Positions 7,440 through 14,832 of a stretch of 19,545 nt of DNA are shown here, in pieces (within the stretch, counting starts at the first letter, position 1; each line of letters opens with the position of its first letter). Source of the stretch: an uncultured Candidatus Berkelbacteria bacterium (GTDB taxonomy: Bacteria; Patescibacteriota; UBA1384; CAILIB01); contig CALBLZ010000061.1 in NCBI GenBank assembly GCA_937895715.1, positions 1 through 19,545 on the forward strand, given 5' to 3'. The notes beneath the pieces were generated by a model. That model did no database searches and was not told the DNA's origin. It saw only the letters and a program-made list of their open reading frames with translations. A program made the position numbers and the translations under genes.

Positions 7440-8555
7440 ATGGTAAAACCACGGCGAATCTACTTCTTTGTTGGGACAACGGCCGAGCTAATCAAGGTGT
7501 TTCCTGTTATGAAAGAACTTTCTGACAGGAAAGTTTCGTTTAAGGTAATTGCCTCTGGTCAGAATGATATTCGTGACAGCGTCTTACTTAAGTTGGGAGG
7601 TGTAAAGGCCATCGATATCATCCTGTTCGAAGGCACTATCCCGCAGTCTCCGAGGGGCCTGCTCGAATGGTTCTTAAGGACTTACCGCGCAGGCAAAAAG
7701 GTCTTGGCAAAAGAGTTTAACGAGGTGCAAGCCAGGGGCAGTATTATGGTTGTTCATGGCGATACTGTCTCAACTTTGATGGGCGCTCTCCTCGCGCGTA
7801 AGTTCAAGCTACAAGTTGGCCATATTGAAGCAGGGCTTCGTTCGTACAATTACCTTAATCCCTTCCCGGAAGAGATCGATCGAGTACTCGTGTCACGGTA
7901 TGTAACCACAAGCTATTGCCCAAATGACTGGGCCCTCAAAAACTTGAAAAATAAAGGTGGTGAAAAGGTAACAACCGGCCAGAACACACTGGTGGATGCG
8001 CTGGAAATTGCGACACATCAACCGATGGAGTCAGAGCACACCAAGGAAGTTGCTAAGTTAAAGAACTACTTTGTATTCGTGTTGCATCGTCAGGAGAATC
8101 TATTCAATGAGCAACTAACTCGCACTCTAGTTGCCCGTGTCCTCCAAAAAGCTGACACCACGCCATGTGTGCTTGTCCTGCATGAGCTAACGAAAGTGAC
8201 GCTCGAAAAGTACGGACTACTTACTTCAATTCTTGCGCATAAAGGGGTGCATGCCGTACCGCGTTTACCGTACGTCGACTTTATGCGTGTTCTATCAGGC
8301 GCTGACTTCCTCGTTACAGATGGGGGAAGCAACCAAGAAGAGTCGTACTACATGGGGAAGCCTTGTTTGGTGCTGCGCAAAAAGACAGAGCGTATCGAAG
8401 GTCTAGGTGAGAACGTGGTGCTGAGCATGTGTGACATGGAAATAATTGGGGAGTTTCTAGAGGACCCAAGTAAGTATGCCCGAGCTAAGATTGTCCCCAC
8501 CGAAAAGCCGAGTAGCATCATTGCCGAGCACCTGATGGCCAAAACTGGTGTATGA
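7440..8555 (+). CDS. Divergent WecB-like UDP-GlcNAc 2-epimerase (non-hydrolysing type)
   Basis: This 371-residue protein has the GT-B-like fold of the WecB/MnaA epimerases, which interconvert UDP-GlcNAc and UDP-ManNAc. Counterparts of the key residues are present: Lys19 in GTTAELIK, Asp108 in HGDT, Glu130 in HIEAGLRS, Glu144 in FPEEIDR and His216 in LHRQEN. The late nucleotide-binding region reads TDGGSNQEE and KKTERIEGLGENV. Two places depart from the norm: GTTAELIK replaces GTRPEAIK, losing the conserved Arg, and TDGG-SNQEE replaces DSGGIQEE. This looks like a distinct subfamily, so substrate and product may differ. The frame is open from a TTG at 7416 inside fcl, but ATG 7440, four bases after the fcl stop, is the likely start; no Shine-Dalgarno sequence is seen. 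Its TGA overlaps the next ATG (ATGA). No ManNAc dehydrogenase (WecC-like) gene is nearby. Confidence 0.82.
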   Translation: MVKPRRIYFFVGTTAELIKVFPVMKELSDRKVSFKVIASGQNDIRDSVLLKLGGVKAIDIILFEGTIPQSPRGLLEWFLRTYRAGKKVLAKEFNEVQARGSIMVVHGDTVSTLMGALLARKFKLQVGHIEAGLRSYNYLNPFPEEIDRVLVSRYVTTSYCPNDWALKNLKNKGGEKVTTGQNTLVDALEIATHQPMESEHTKEVAKLKNYFVFVLHRQENLFNEQLTRTLVARVLQKADTTPCVLVLHELTKVTLEKYGLLTSILAHKGVHAVPRLPYVDFMRVLSGADFLVTDGGSNQEESYYMGKPCLVLRKKTERIEGLGENVVLSMCDMEIIGEFLEDPSKYARAKIVPTEKPSSIIAEHLMAKTGV

Positions 8556-9595
8556 AAGCTGCCAACCAACCGCTGGTGAGCGTGGTTATGCCCACCCTAA
8601 ATTCCGAGCGAACCATTCGTCTTTCGTTGGAGTCTATACGTGGCCAGAACTATGACCAAGAAAAAATCGAGATCATTCTTGCCGATGGTGGATCTACCGA
8701 CAAAACACTAGAGCTAGGTAAGGAATTTAACTGTCGAGTAGTTCCAAACCCGCGTGTGCAGCCAGAGTGTGGCAAGCATGAAGGAATTGTGCACTCCAAG
8801 GGTGAGTATGCAATTTTTCTTGACTCAGATGAAGTATTTAACGATAGCAATGCTATCACCCGTCGAGTTTCCTTTTTGGAAGATAACCCAAAGGCAAAGA
8901 TTGTTCTTACAGGAGGTTACCAGAAGCCTGCTGGGGCAAATGTGGTAAACGATTACATAAATACCTTCTCTGATCCGTTCTCATTTTTTATGTATGGCAT
9001 CTCTTCGGAGTACCCCTACTATGTTCCTGCGCTTACAAAGGCGTGTAACGGTAAGCATGTTCCGGGCGGCGTTGTTCTTCACTTCGAGAAGCATCAGACC
9101 ATCCCGCTTGCAGACATCTCTGCCGGCAACATGATAAACCTTTCCTACGTGCGTGAAACGTTTAAAGATCGCTTGGGTGATGTAAACATTGTTCCAGAGA
9201 TGTTCACACTCTTAGTGAGCGCAACGCATACTGCCGGCATTCTTGAGCATGATTTTATTTACCATCACTGCGCTGATACATTAAAAAAATATGTCCGAAA
9301 GTTGGCTTGGAGAGTCATAATCAATACGCACTTTGTAGATACAGTAGGTGTTGGTTTTGCAAACCGTGAAGCATACCAGCCGCTTATGTTTCGCCTTAAA
9401 AAATACCTATTCGTGCCGTACGCACTAAGCTTTGTTCTGCCCCTTTTGCGCTCACTGCCGATTCTTGTCCAAAGGAAATCTTGGATTCTCCTTCTTCATG
9501 CACCACTGAGTTGGTATGTTGCTGCTCAAATCGTAATTCAACAGATACGCAAAGTCATCAAAGCGCCTCCAAAATTGAAAGCGTATGGAAAGTAA
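8552..9595 (+). CDS. GT2 glycosyltransferase with C-terminal membrane-associated region
   Basis: This 347-residue protein has an N-terminal GT-A domain: VSVVMPTLNSERTI (9-22), ILADGGSTDKT (42-52), a glycine-lysine stretch ECGKHEG (72-78), and the metal-binding DSD at 91-93 in FLDSDE. The middle section includes DFIYHHCADTLKKYVRK at about 230, a basic and aromatic region of the kind that follows the catalytic domain in this GT2 group. The C-terminal part from about residue 285 has one or two hydrophobic segments (VPYALSFVLPLLRSL and a later one) and a basic tail, so it is probably anchored at the inner membrane. It should add one sugar from a nucleotide donor to a lipid-linked glycan; donor and linkage are unknown. 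It overlaps the epimerase gene by four bases (ATGA) and the next GT4 gene by eleven, so it is firmly inside the operon. Confidence 0.85.
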   Translation: MKAANQPLVSVVMPTLNSERTIRLSLESIRGQNYDQEKIEIILADGGSTDKTLELGKEFNCRVVPNPRVQPECGKHEGIVHSKGEYAIFLDSDEVFNDSNAITRRVSFLEDNPKAKIVLTGGYQKPAGANVVNDYINTFSDPFSFFMYGISSEYPYYVPALTKACNGKHVPGGVVLHFEKHQTIPLADISAGNMINLSYVRETFKDRLGDVNIVPEMFTLLVSATHTAGILEHDFIYHHCADTLKKYVRKLAWRVIINTHFVDTVGVGFANREAYQPLMFRLKKYLFVPYALSFVLPLLRSLPILVQRKSWILLLHAPLSWYVAAQIVIQQIRKVIKAPPKLKAYGK

Positions 9596-10751
9596 GATCA
9601 AAAAGGTTTTAGTCTACTCACACAGTACTGAGGATACGACTGGCATTGATGATGAGATGTACGCGTACCTAAAAGATGAAGGTGTGGAACAGGTGACTCT
9701 GGTGCAATTCCCATTTACGTTCTCGAAAAAGGGCGCAATTCGGATTACACGCACGTTCAAGGGCAAGGAGTCACGCTCGGAGTCTGCAATCAAGTTTTAT
9801 AAACCTGAGCCTATTTCGTACATAAAGGACATGGTGTATGGCCTGTACTACGGCTTTAGGTTTGGCTGGGGTGCCGACTTCCTGTTTGCCAGTAACAACT
9901 TGCTTGCAATCGTAGGTATCATGCTGCGGGGGTTGGGTGTTGTGCGGCGTGTTGGGTATAACCTTATCGACTTTACGCCGGTTCGTTATCAGAATCCAAT
10001 CTTGAATGCGGTGTACAATGCCGTTGATCGATTTGCTGCATACCATGCAGACCACGTGTTCCCGCTTAATAAAGAAATGATTATGGGCCGGGTAGATAGT
10101 GGGCTTTTCGACCTCTCAAAGATACGCTGGAGTCCCATGCCGTTCGGCAACAACTCCAACCGTTATTCAGAGTCTGACTTCGACCAGGGAGATCCGAAGA
10201 AATTGGTGTTTTTTGGTGGGCTGATAAAAAGCAAAGGAGTAGAGTTGCTGGTGCCAATTATGGAAGAGCTTAAGCGTCTTGGCCGAAATGATCTATCACT
10301 TGTATGCATTGGTGGAGGTGAGGTTGACTGGCTAAAAGCAGAAGTGAAGAAGGCCGGCTTAGAGAAGGTATTTGATATTAGAGGCAGAATTAGTGATCAC
10401 CATGAGGTAGAGCGTATTCTGCTCACCTGCGGTGTAGCACTAGCGCCCTACAACCCACATGATGAGAATTCGTTTAGTCGCTACGCTGACGTTGGTAAGG
10501 TAAAGGTATACCTTGGATGTGCGCTACCAGTGATAATTACTGATGTTCCTCCAGTCGCAAAAGTCCTCGAAAAACAAAAGGCGGGGCTTGTTTCTGAATA
10601 TGATGCTAAGGATATAGCAGCTAGAATAATTGAGATCACTGCAAAGGACCTTGAGTACAGGCAGTACCGCAAGCAGGCAAAAAAGTTAGGGAAAGATTTT
10701 GCCTGGCCGACTATCTTCAGCCGTGCAATCACTACACTCGTAAATGAGTAA
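9585..10751 (+). CDS. GT4-family glycosyltransferase
   Basis: This 388-residue GT-B protein shows the C-terminal GT4 pattern best: LVFFGGLIKSKGVELL at about 205-220, matching the family's G-R-L-x-x-x-K-G motif, then LVCIGGGE near 242. An acceptor-proximal LAPYNPHDENSF is followed by KVKVYLGCALPVIITDVPPV (about 302-321), the usual E/P-rich nucleotide-sugar loop. The canonical E-x7-E pair is not obvious, which is common in divergent CPR members. The N-terminal domain is diverged and has one hydrophobic stretch (LLAIVGIMLRGLGVV) that may dip into the membrane. It probably adds one sugar to the growing cytoplasmic lipid-linked glycan; with gmd and fcl nearby a fucosyl or mannosyl donor is possible but not shown. 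Its ATG lies 11 bases inside the previous gene, and its TAA is eight bases inside the next. Confidence 0.82.
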   Translation: MESKIKKVLVYSHSTEDTTGIDDEMYAYLKDEGVEQVTLVQFPFTFSKKGAIRITRTFKGKESRSESAIKFYKPEPISYIKDMVYGLYYGFRFGWGADFLFASNNLLAIVGIMLRGLGVVRRVGYNLIDFTPVRYQNPILNAVYNAVDRFAAYHADHVFPLNKEMIMGRVDSGLFDLSKIRWSPMPFGNNSNRYSESDFDQGDPKKLVFFGGLIKSKGVELLVPIMEELKRLGRNDLSLVCIGGGEVDWLKAEVKKAGLEKVFDIRGRISDHHEVERILLTCGVALAPYNPHDENSFSRYADVGKVKVYLGCALPVIITDVPPVAKVLEKQKAGLVSEYDAKDIAARIIEITAKDLEYRQYRKQAKKLGKDFAWPTIFSRAITTLVNE

Positions 10752-13038
10752 GTTTTTTCAATTCGTTGTTCGGCACAAGTTCCAGGTACTCCAGGCCTTT
10801 CTTTGTATTGCCTTACTTCTTTTGCCGGCACTCTTTTGGGGGGATCGCAAAATTGTTGGCGGAGATGATACTCGCCTCTATTACTTTTACCCGCTCGAGT
10901 TTCTTAAGAACTATGCCACAAGCATTGTGGGCGATAACCATATCTCTGGTCTGGGCTACTACTTTCCACTCAGTCAATTTTGGCCAACACTTATCGTAAT
11001 CGCAGGTTGGAATGCGCTCTTCTCGTTTGCGCAAAGCCAATTTTTGCTCTTTGGGGCAATAATCGCAATTGGGTACCTTGGGTTTTACGTGTTCCTGGGC
11101 AACTGGCTATCACCTGCAAAGCCTGCAAACCGGGCTGCGCGGATAGTTGGGGGTCTTATGTACAGCCTTTCAACGTTCTTGTACTTCACACTCTTTGGGG
11201 CCTTCTGGCCAGGGGTATTCCTCATTGCTGTACTTCCCTGGGTGATTCACTTTTTGACACAAAGTATTAGAGGTAATAAGGTCGCAGGCACAGTTGCAAG
11301 TGCTGTGCTGCTCGCTCTATTTGGAAATGTTATTGCCAACCTTGCGTGGATAGCTGCGCTCCTACTAGTGTTGCTACCATTTTTGATCGTGCTATTTGTG
11401 GAGAACAAAAAGAAGTTCGTGCTACGGTTCGCGCTATTTTTTGCACTATACTGCACCTTCTCTTTGCTGCCGCTTTTTCACTTTGTGTATGCTCCACTAA
11501 GCGCTGACGCAGGGGATCTTAATCCTGTTGCTCGAGTAAGCAAGAACACGCAGGAAGATGTGCGCCAGAATGAGCAACTCATCAGGTCTGTTGCTGCTGG
11601 CAACAGTGTCCTGTACCCAATGTTTAACCTCTTCCATAAGGGGATTCAACAGAATTTCAAGTGGGCAAGTTTTGAAAACTACAAAAGCTGGGATTTGGTT
11701 TTAATGCCGTTAAATGTACTCTTTCTACTCGTTCTTCTGATCGGACTGTTACGGGTAAAAAGAAGCGACCCACGGTTTATTTGGCTAGCGAGCGGCGTAA
11801 CTGGCTGGGTTGGTGCGCTATTTATGTTTACAGCTAATGTTACGCCCTACGGTCTAAGTCTGTTTATTCTGCTGAATAGGCATATTCCGGGGTTCTCGAT
11901 GTTTCGCAATATGTTCGACAAGTTTGGCCTTGCCCTAGCATTTATCTTTGCTTTTGCTGTTGCGCTATCACTATCGGTGCTCATTGAAAAGTGGCGAATC
12001 AAACACCGGATGCTCACGTTAACAGTAGCGGTCCTTGTTGTGCTTGGGGCAGTCCCGTTCATAAGTGGCGTGAACATAGATCAGCCATTCCGTAGCACAG
12101 CGAGTAAATACGATACAATTCATGAATTTAGTGACGAGTATACAAGCCTTCTGTCATACATTGATACCGTTCCTGGGTCAGGCAGGTTTGCCTGGGTGCC
12201 ACTGGCGGCGGGTAACTATATCCCAATTCAGGACTCAAGTAAGTCTGATCACTATTATGTCGGGCCGTCACCTGTAAAGATTCTTACCAGTAAGAATGAC
12301 TATACTGGAGGCTACTCGTTCTTCTCTGATGGAGATGTGCTAATGAAGGATTTAATACTGCAGGGGCGTTATGAAGAGGCGGCAGCATTCTTGCAGAAAA
12401 TGAATGTCGAGTACCTTATTGTGAACAATGATGTAGATGCGGCTTGGCAAAAAAGTTACCTCTACCAAGCGAACTATCCGGGTGACCTATTCGATGCACA
12501 GGGAACGAAATTTAAGGAGGTTGTGTTAGGGCGCAAATTAGTTTCGTTTGGTACTCACTACGACCTGTATGAGATAAACCAAGCGTACAAAAACAGTAAG
12601 ATTAGCCTTTTTGCCCCTGGCAATTCGAGTTTCACGGCAGCTGCACCAGTTACCTACACGAAACTATCGAGTGATCATTATACTGGTGTGGTTACGGTTA
12701 CTGGTGAGCATGACCTTACCTTTCTAGAGACCTACCAAAAACTTTGGGAGTTGAAGTCAGCTGATGCCGAAGGCAAGCTGGTCACGCTTAAGGCTACGCA
12801 CAGCATGGTGCAAGGATACGCAAATGGGTGGCGAATCAATCTAGCGGAGTTGCCAGAGAATATTGGAACACGTAACCCGGATGGTTCAGTTACGCTCAAT
12901 TTTACTATCCAGTTTAAACCTGCAAAGTACTCAGCTTTCCTTGCGGCCGTGTCCGGCGCGGCTCTAGTGCTCGCTCTTGCATACCTAGTTTGGGCAGGGC
13001 TGTCGTATCGCAGGCCCCGGATGGAGGAAAATGGATAA
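10744..13038 (+). CDS. Large YfhO-like (GT-C superfamily) membrane protein
   Basis: This 764-residue protein has about 12-13 membrane segments in its first 440 residues, then an extracytoplasmic region of about 280 residues and a final TM helix near 735-757. After the first TM helix it has the acidic pair D41-D42 in VGGDDTRLYY, in the place of the GT-C catalytic aspartate. A loop with FRNMFDKFG near residue 386 matches the FR-x-P-x-K loop of YfhO- and AftD-like proteins. The outer region ends in FLETYQKLWEL and GYANGWRIN, the E-x-Y...W and G-Y-x-x-x-W pattern typical of YfhO C-termini. Relatives are proposed to glycosylate extracytoplasmic polymers from lipid-linked donors (YfhO with lipoteichoic acid in Bacillus; AftD with arabinan in mycobacteria). 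Acceptor and sugar are unknown here. Its start and stop each overlap the neighbouring genes by eight bases. Confidence 0.75.
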   Translation: MSKFFQFVVRHKFQVLQAFLCIALLLLPALFWGDRKIVGGDDTRLYYFYPLEFLKNYATSIVGDNHISGLGYYFPLSQFWPTLIVIAGWNALFSFAQSQFLLFGAIIAIGYLGFYVFLGNWLSPAKPANRAARIVGGLMYSLSTFLYFTLFGAFWPGVFLIAVLPWVIHFLTQSIRGNKVAGTVASAVLLALFGNVIANLAWIAALLLVLLPFLIVLFVENKKKFVLRFALFFALYCTFSLLPLFHFVYAPLSADAGDLNPVARVSKNTQEDVRQNEQLIRSVAAGNSVLYPMFNLFHKGIQQNFKWASFENYKSWDLVLMPLNVLFLLVLLIGLLRVKRSDPRFIWLASGVTGWVGALFMFTANVTPYGLSLFILLNRHIPGFSMFRNMFDKFGLALAFIFAFAVALSLSVLIEKWRIKHRMLTLTVAVLVVLGAVPFISGVNIDQPFRSTASKYDTIHEFSDEYTSLLSYIDTVPGSGRFAWVPLAAGNYIPIQDSSKSDHYYVGPSPVKILTSKNDYTGGYSFFSDGDVLMKDLILQGRYEEAAAFLQKMNVEYLIVNNDVDAAWQKSYLYQANYPGDLFDAQGTKFKEVVLGRKLVSFGTHYDLYEINQAYKNSKISLFAPGNSSFTAAAPVTYTKLSSDHYTGVVTVTGEHDLTFLETYQKLWELKSADAEGKLVTLKATHSMVQGYANGWRINLAELPENIGTRNPDGSVTLNFTIQFKPAKYSAFLAAVSGAALVLALAYLVWAGLSYRRPRMEENG

Positions 13039-14527
13039 GATGATTAACTTTCTCAGTTTTATCAGAAGGTACTTACGCTACTGTGTTGTGTTGGTCTTAA
13101 TGGTTGGCCTCATCCAGTTTGGTGACCGTCGAGCTGTGGGTAAGTCTGATGGGGTTAACGATGCTAACAACCCTAATCTGCAAGTAGATGCACAGGCGGG
13201 GTACAAGGTCCGCTCCACGACGGTACCGGTACAGGTTCTTGCAGATGAGAGGACCTATGGCGTATTTGTTTCACTACTCTCGCGCTCAATTGATGCAAGA
13301 AATAGTCAGCTTGGTCCATGCGCTGTGACCATTTCGCTTCGGAGTAGTCTCGGCTTTACTCAAGAGGTTGGCAAAATAGTGCCTCAGTTTAACGACCAGT
13401 TCTCACATTACAAGTTTGTAGTACTGCCTGATGGAGACTACACGGTGCTAGAGCTAACAAAGCCTGAAGAATGTCTTGAGCCAGTACTCTCTTTGAGAGG
13501 GGCATACACCTTCCCACTATCTGATACCTCAGACACAGGTCCTGCTCGTGAAGGTTCCCTTAGCTACACTGCGATTACGGGTCAGGTAGAGCCAGGGGAC
13601 TATAAGGTCGTAGGTGCCGCAGCGATCTCTCATAGCTTTACCCGATCAGAGCCCACTGTGCTCGGGGCAGTTACGGTAAATGCAAAGATAATTGGCTCGG
13701 GTGGAAAGGGAGAGTACTCGATTAAACTGTATGAATTAAACGAAGGAGATGATGCGCTTGTCTCACAGACCAGCTTTACTGCCGCCGAGGCCGCTGGATA
13801 CTACAGGGTCGCTACGGATTCGTATACAGTGCCCCTTCCGGCAAAGATACGCGCGAACAAAGACTACATGGTTGTTTTGGACTCGTCGCGCGTGAAGCAG
13901 AATCGAACAAACCGCATATTGGTTGCTCAGCAAGCGGGTGCAACTTCGGGTGTAGTGACCGTCGATGGGAAGGATCTGCCCGTAATGCTCAATGCGTTTA
14001 CTCCTCAGCTATTTTCACCTGTACTCGAGCAAGTTGTAGGCATTAGTAAGCCAGTGCGTTTATACTCGTTCCCAACTGGCGCAAACTCTTCCCGCGTAGA
14101 GTTCTCGTTGAGTGGCGGGTACCAAGACTGCATAAATGCCATTGCATCTGGGTCAGACTCTATCTGTTTTAATGGGGGGCTTCGACAAAGAGCTGACTCT
14201 GACGGGTATATTACCTTTGTTCTCCCAATTACCGGCACGATAAACAACGGTCACATCACTGTATTGCCTGGGCGAATCGGGGATCGGTTACGTGACCTCG
14301 AGGTAGAGTACTCACTAGACGGTGCTCGCTGGTCTCCTGTCAGGCTGATTCGCACAAGGGATCAGGTAAGCTATGTAGTTAAACTAGATGGAGAGTATAC
14401 AACAGGACTGAGTGTTCGAGTTCGGGCTACTGCCGCAGAGCGCCAGGTTGTAGAGCGCGGCGAGGGGAAGTATATAGGCCTTAGTAATGTGAGTGTGCAG
14501 CTCAGCCTAAAGGGAGGTTCACAATGA
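13031..14527 (+). CDS. Exported, membrane-anchored beta-rich protein of unknown function
   Basis: I do not recognise this 498-residue protein. It has a basic N-terminus and one hydrophobic helix at about residues 16-30, acting as signal anchor or signal peptide. I see no lipoprotein box. The rest is soluble, rich in Ser, Thr, Val and Gly, and reads like consecutive beta-sandwich domains: roughly 55-160, 170-310 and 320-495. The last includes VEYSLDGARWSPVRLI, a phrase seen in carbohydrate-binding and discoidin-type folds. Outside the membrane helix it has four cysteines (in GPCAV, PEECLEP, YQDCINA and DSICFNG), which could make two disulphides. It lies between two YfhO-like proteins, with an eight-base overlap upstream and an ATGA overlap downstream, so a role as their extracytoplasmic partner or a glycan-binding subunit is my inference. 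GGAGG lies just before the ATG at 13031; a second in-frame ATG at 13040 is possible. Confidence 0.75.
   Translation: MDKMINFLSFIRRYLRYCVVLVLMVGLIQFGDRRAVGKSDGVNDANNPNLQVDAQAGYKVRSTTVPVQVLADERTYGVFVSLLSRSIDARNSQLGPCAVTISLRSSLGFTQEVGKIVPQFNDQFSHYKFVVLPDGDYTVLELTKPEECLEPVLSLRGAYTFPLSDTSDTGPAREGSLSYTAITGQVEPGDYKVVGAAAISHSFTRSEPTVLGAVTVNAKIIGSGGKGEYSIKLYELNEGDDALVSQTSFTAAEAAGYYRVATDSYTVPLPAKIRANKDYMVVLDSSRVKQNRTNRILVAQQAGATSGVVTVDGKDLPVMLNAFTPQLFSPVLEQVVGISKPVRLYSFPTGANSSRVEFSLSGGYQDCINAIASGSDSICFNGGLRQRADSDGYITFVLPITGTINNGHITVLPGRIGDRLRDLEVEYSLDGARWSPVRLIRTRDQVSYVVKLDGEYTTGLSVRVRATAAERQVVERGEGKYIGLSNVSVQLSLKGGSQ
14512..14523 (+). promoter_or_regulatory. Strong Shine-Dalgarno site for the small membrane protein
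   Basis: GGGAGG at 14512-14517 lies six bases before the ATG at 14524. It is one of the few textbook ribosome-binding sites in the window and supports the small downstream gene being real even though its start overlaps the previous stop. Confidence 0.75.
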
Positions 14528-14826
14528 GAGATCGTACACTCATATATGATTCAGCGCTTATTATTCTTGCAGGGGCGCTTGCACTCATATTGGGGTGGGG
14601 CATGAGTAGCGCTGCAGCATTCACTATACTCGTGGCGTGTGTATTACGACCTATCGGCCGCGCAGTAGCAGTCTGGCTGCTTCTGGGTGGAGTCACTGTT
14701 CTATCGCTCCTCTTTACGTTCGGAGCACGTCTTTCTGCTGAGCAGTTAAGTAACATCGTGTACGTCCTGTTCGCAGTCCTGGTGGTCGAGCTTATTCGAG
14801 AGGTGTTTACGAAGCGGGAAAACTAA
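14524..14826 (+). CDS. Small membrane protein with three to four TM helices, unknown function
   Basis: This 100-residue hydrophobic protein is not one I recognise. Hydrophobic stretches lie at about residues 8-25, 29-41, 47-66 and 76-90, separated by short polar or basic turns (RP at 42-43, R46, R69). The C-terminus is charged (REVFTKREN), probably cytoplasmic. It has a strong GGGAGG site, an ATGA overlap with the exported protein upstream, and only six bases before the next large YfhO/AftD-like protein, so these three genes are surely co-expressed. No catalytic motif is visible. A role as a small subunit or stabiliser of the neighbouring membrane glycosyltransferase is inference from position. 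Confidence 0.75.
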   Translation: MRDRTLIYDSALIILAGALALILGWGMSSAAAFTILVACVLRPIGRAVAVWLLLGGVTVLSLLFTFGARLSAEQLSNIVYVLFAVLVVELIREVFTKREN

Positions 14827-14832
14827 CTTGCT

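Noticed and set aside
10481..10831. Open frame of 116 codons on the minus strand, across the end of the GT4 gene and the start of the YfhO-like gene
   Set aside because: It lies opposite two convincing genes, is low in recognisable motifs and has no ribosome-binding site; a shadow frame.
10980..11270. Open frame of 96 codons on the plus strand inside the YfhO-like gene
   Set aside because: Cysteine- and tryptophan-rich out-of-frame translation of a membrane-protein gene; no independent support.
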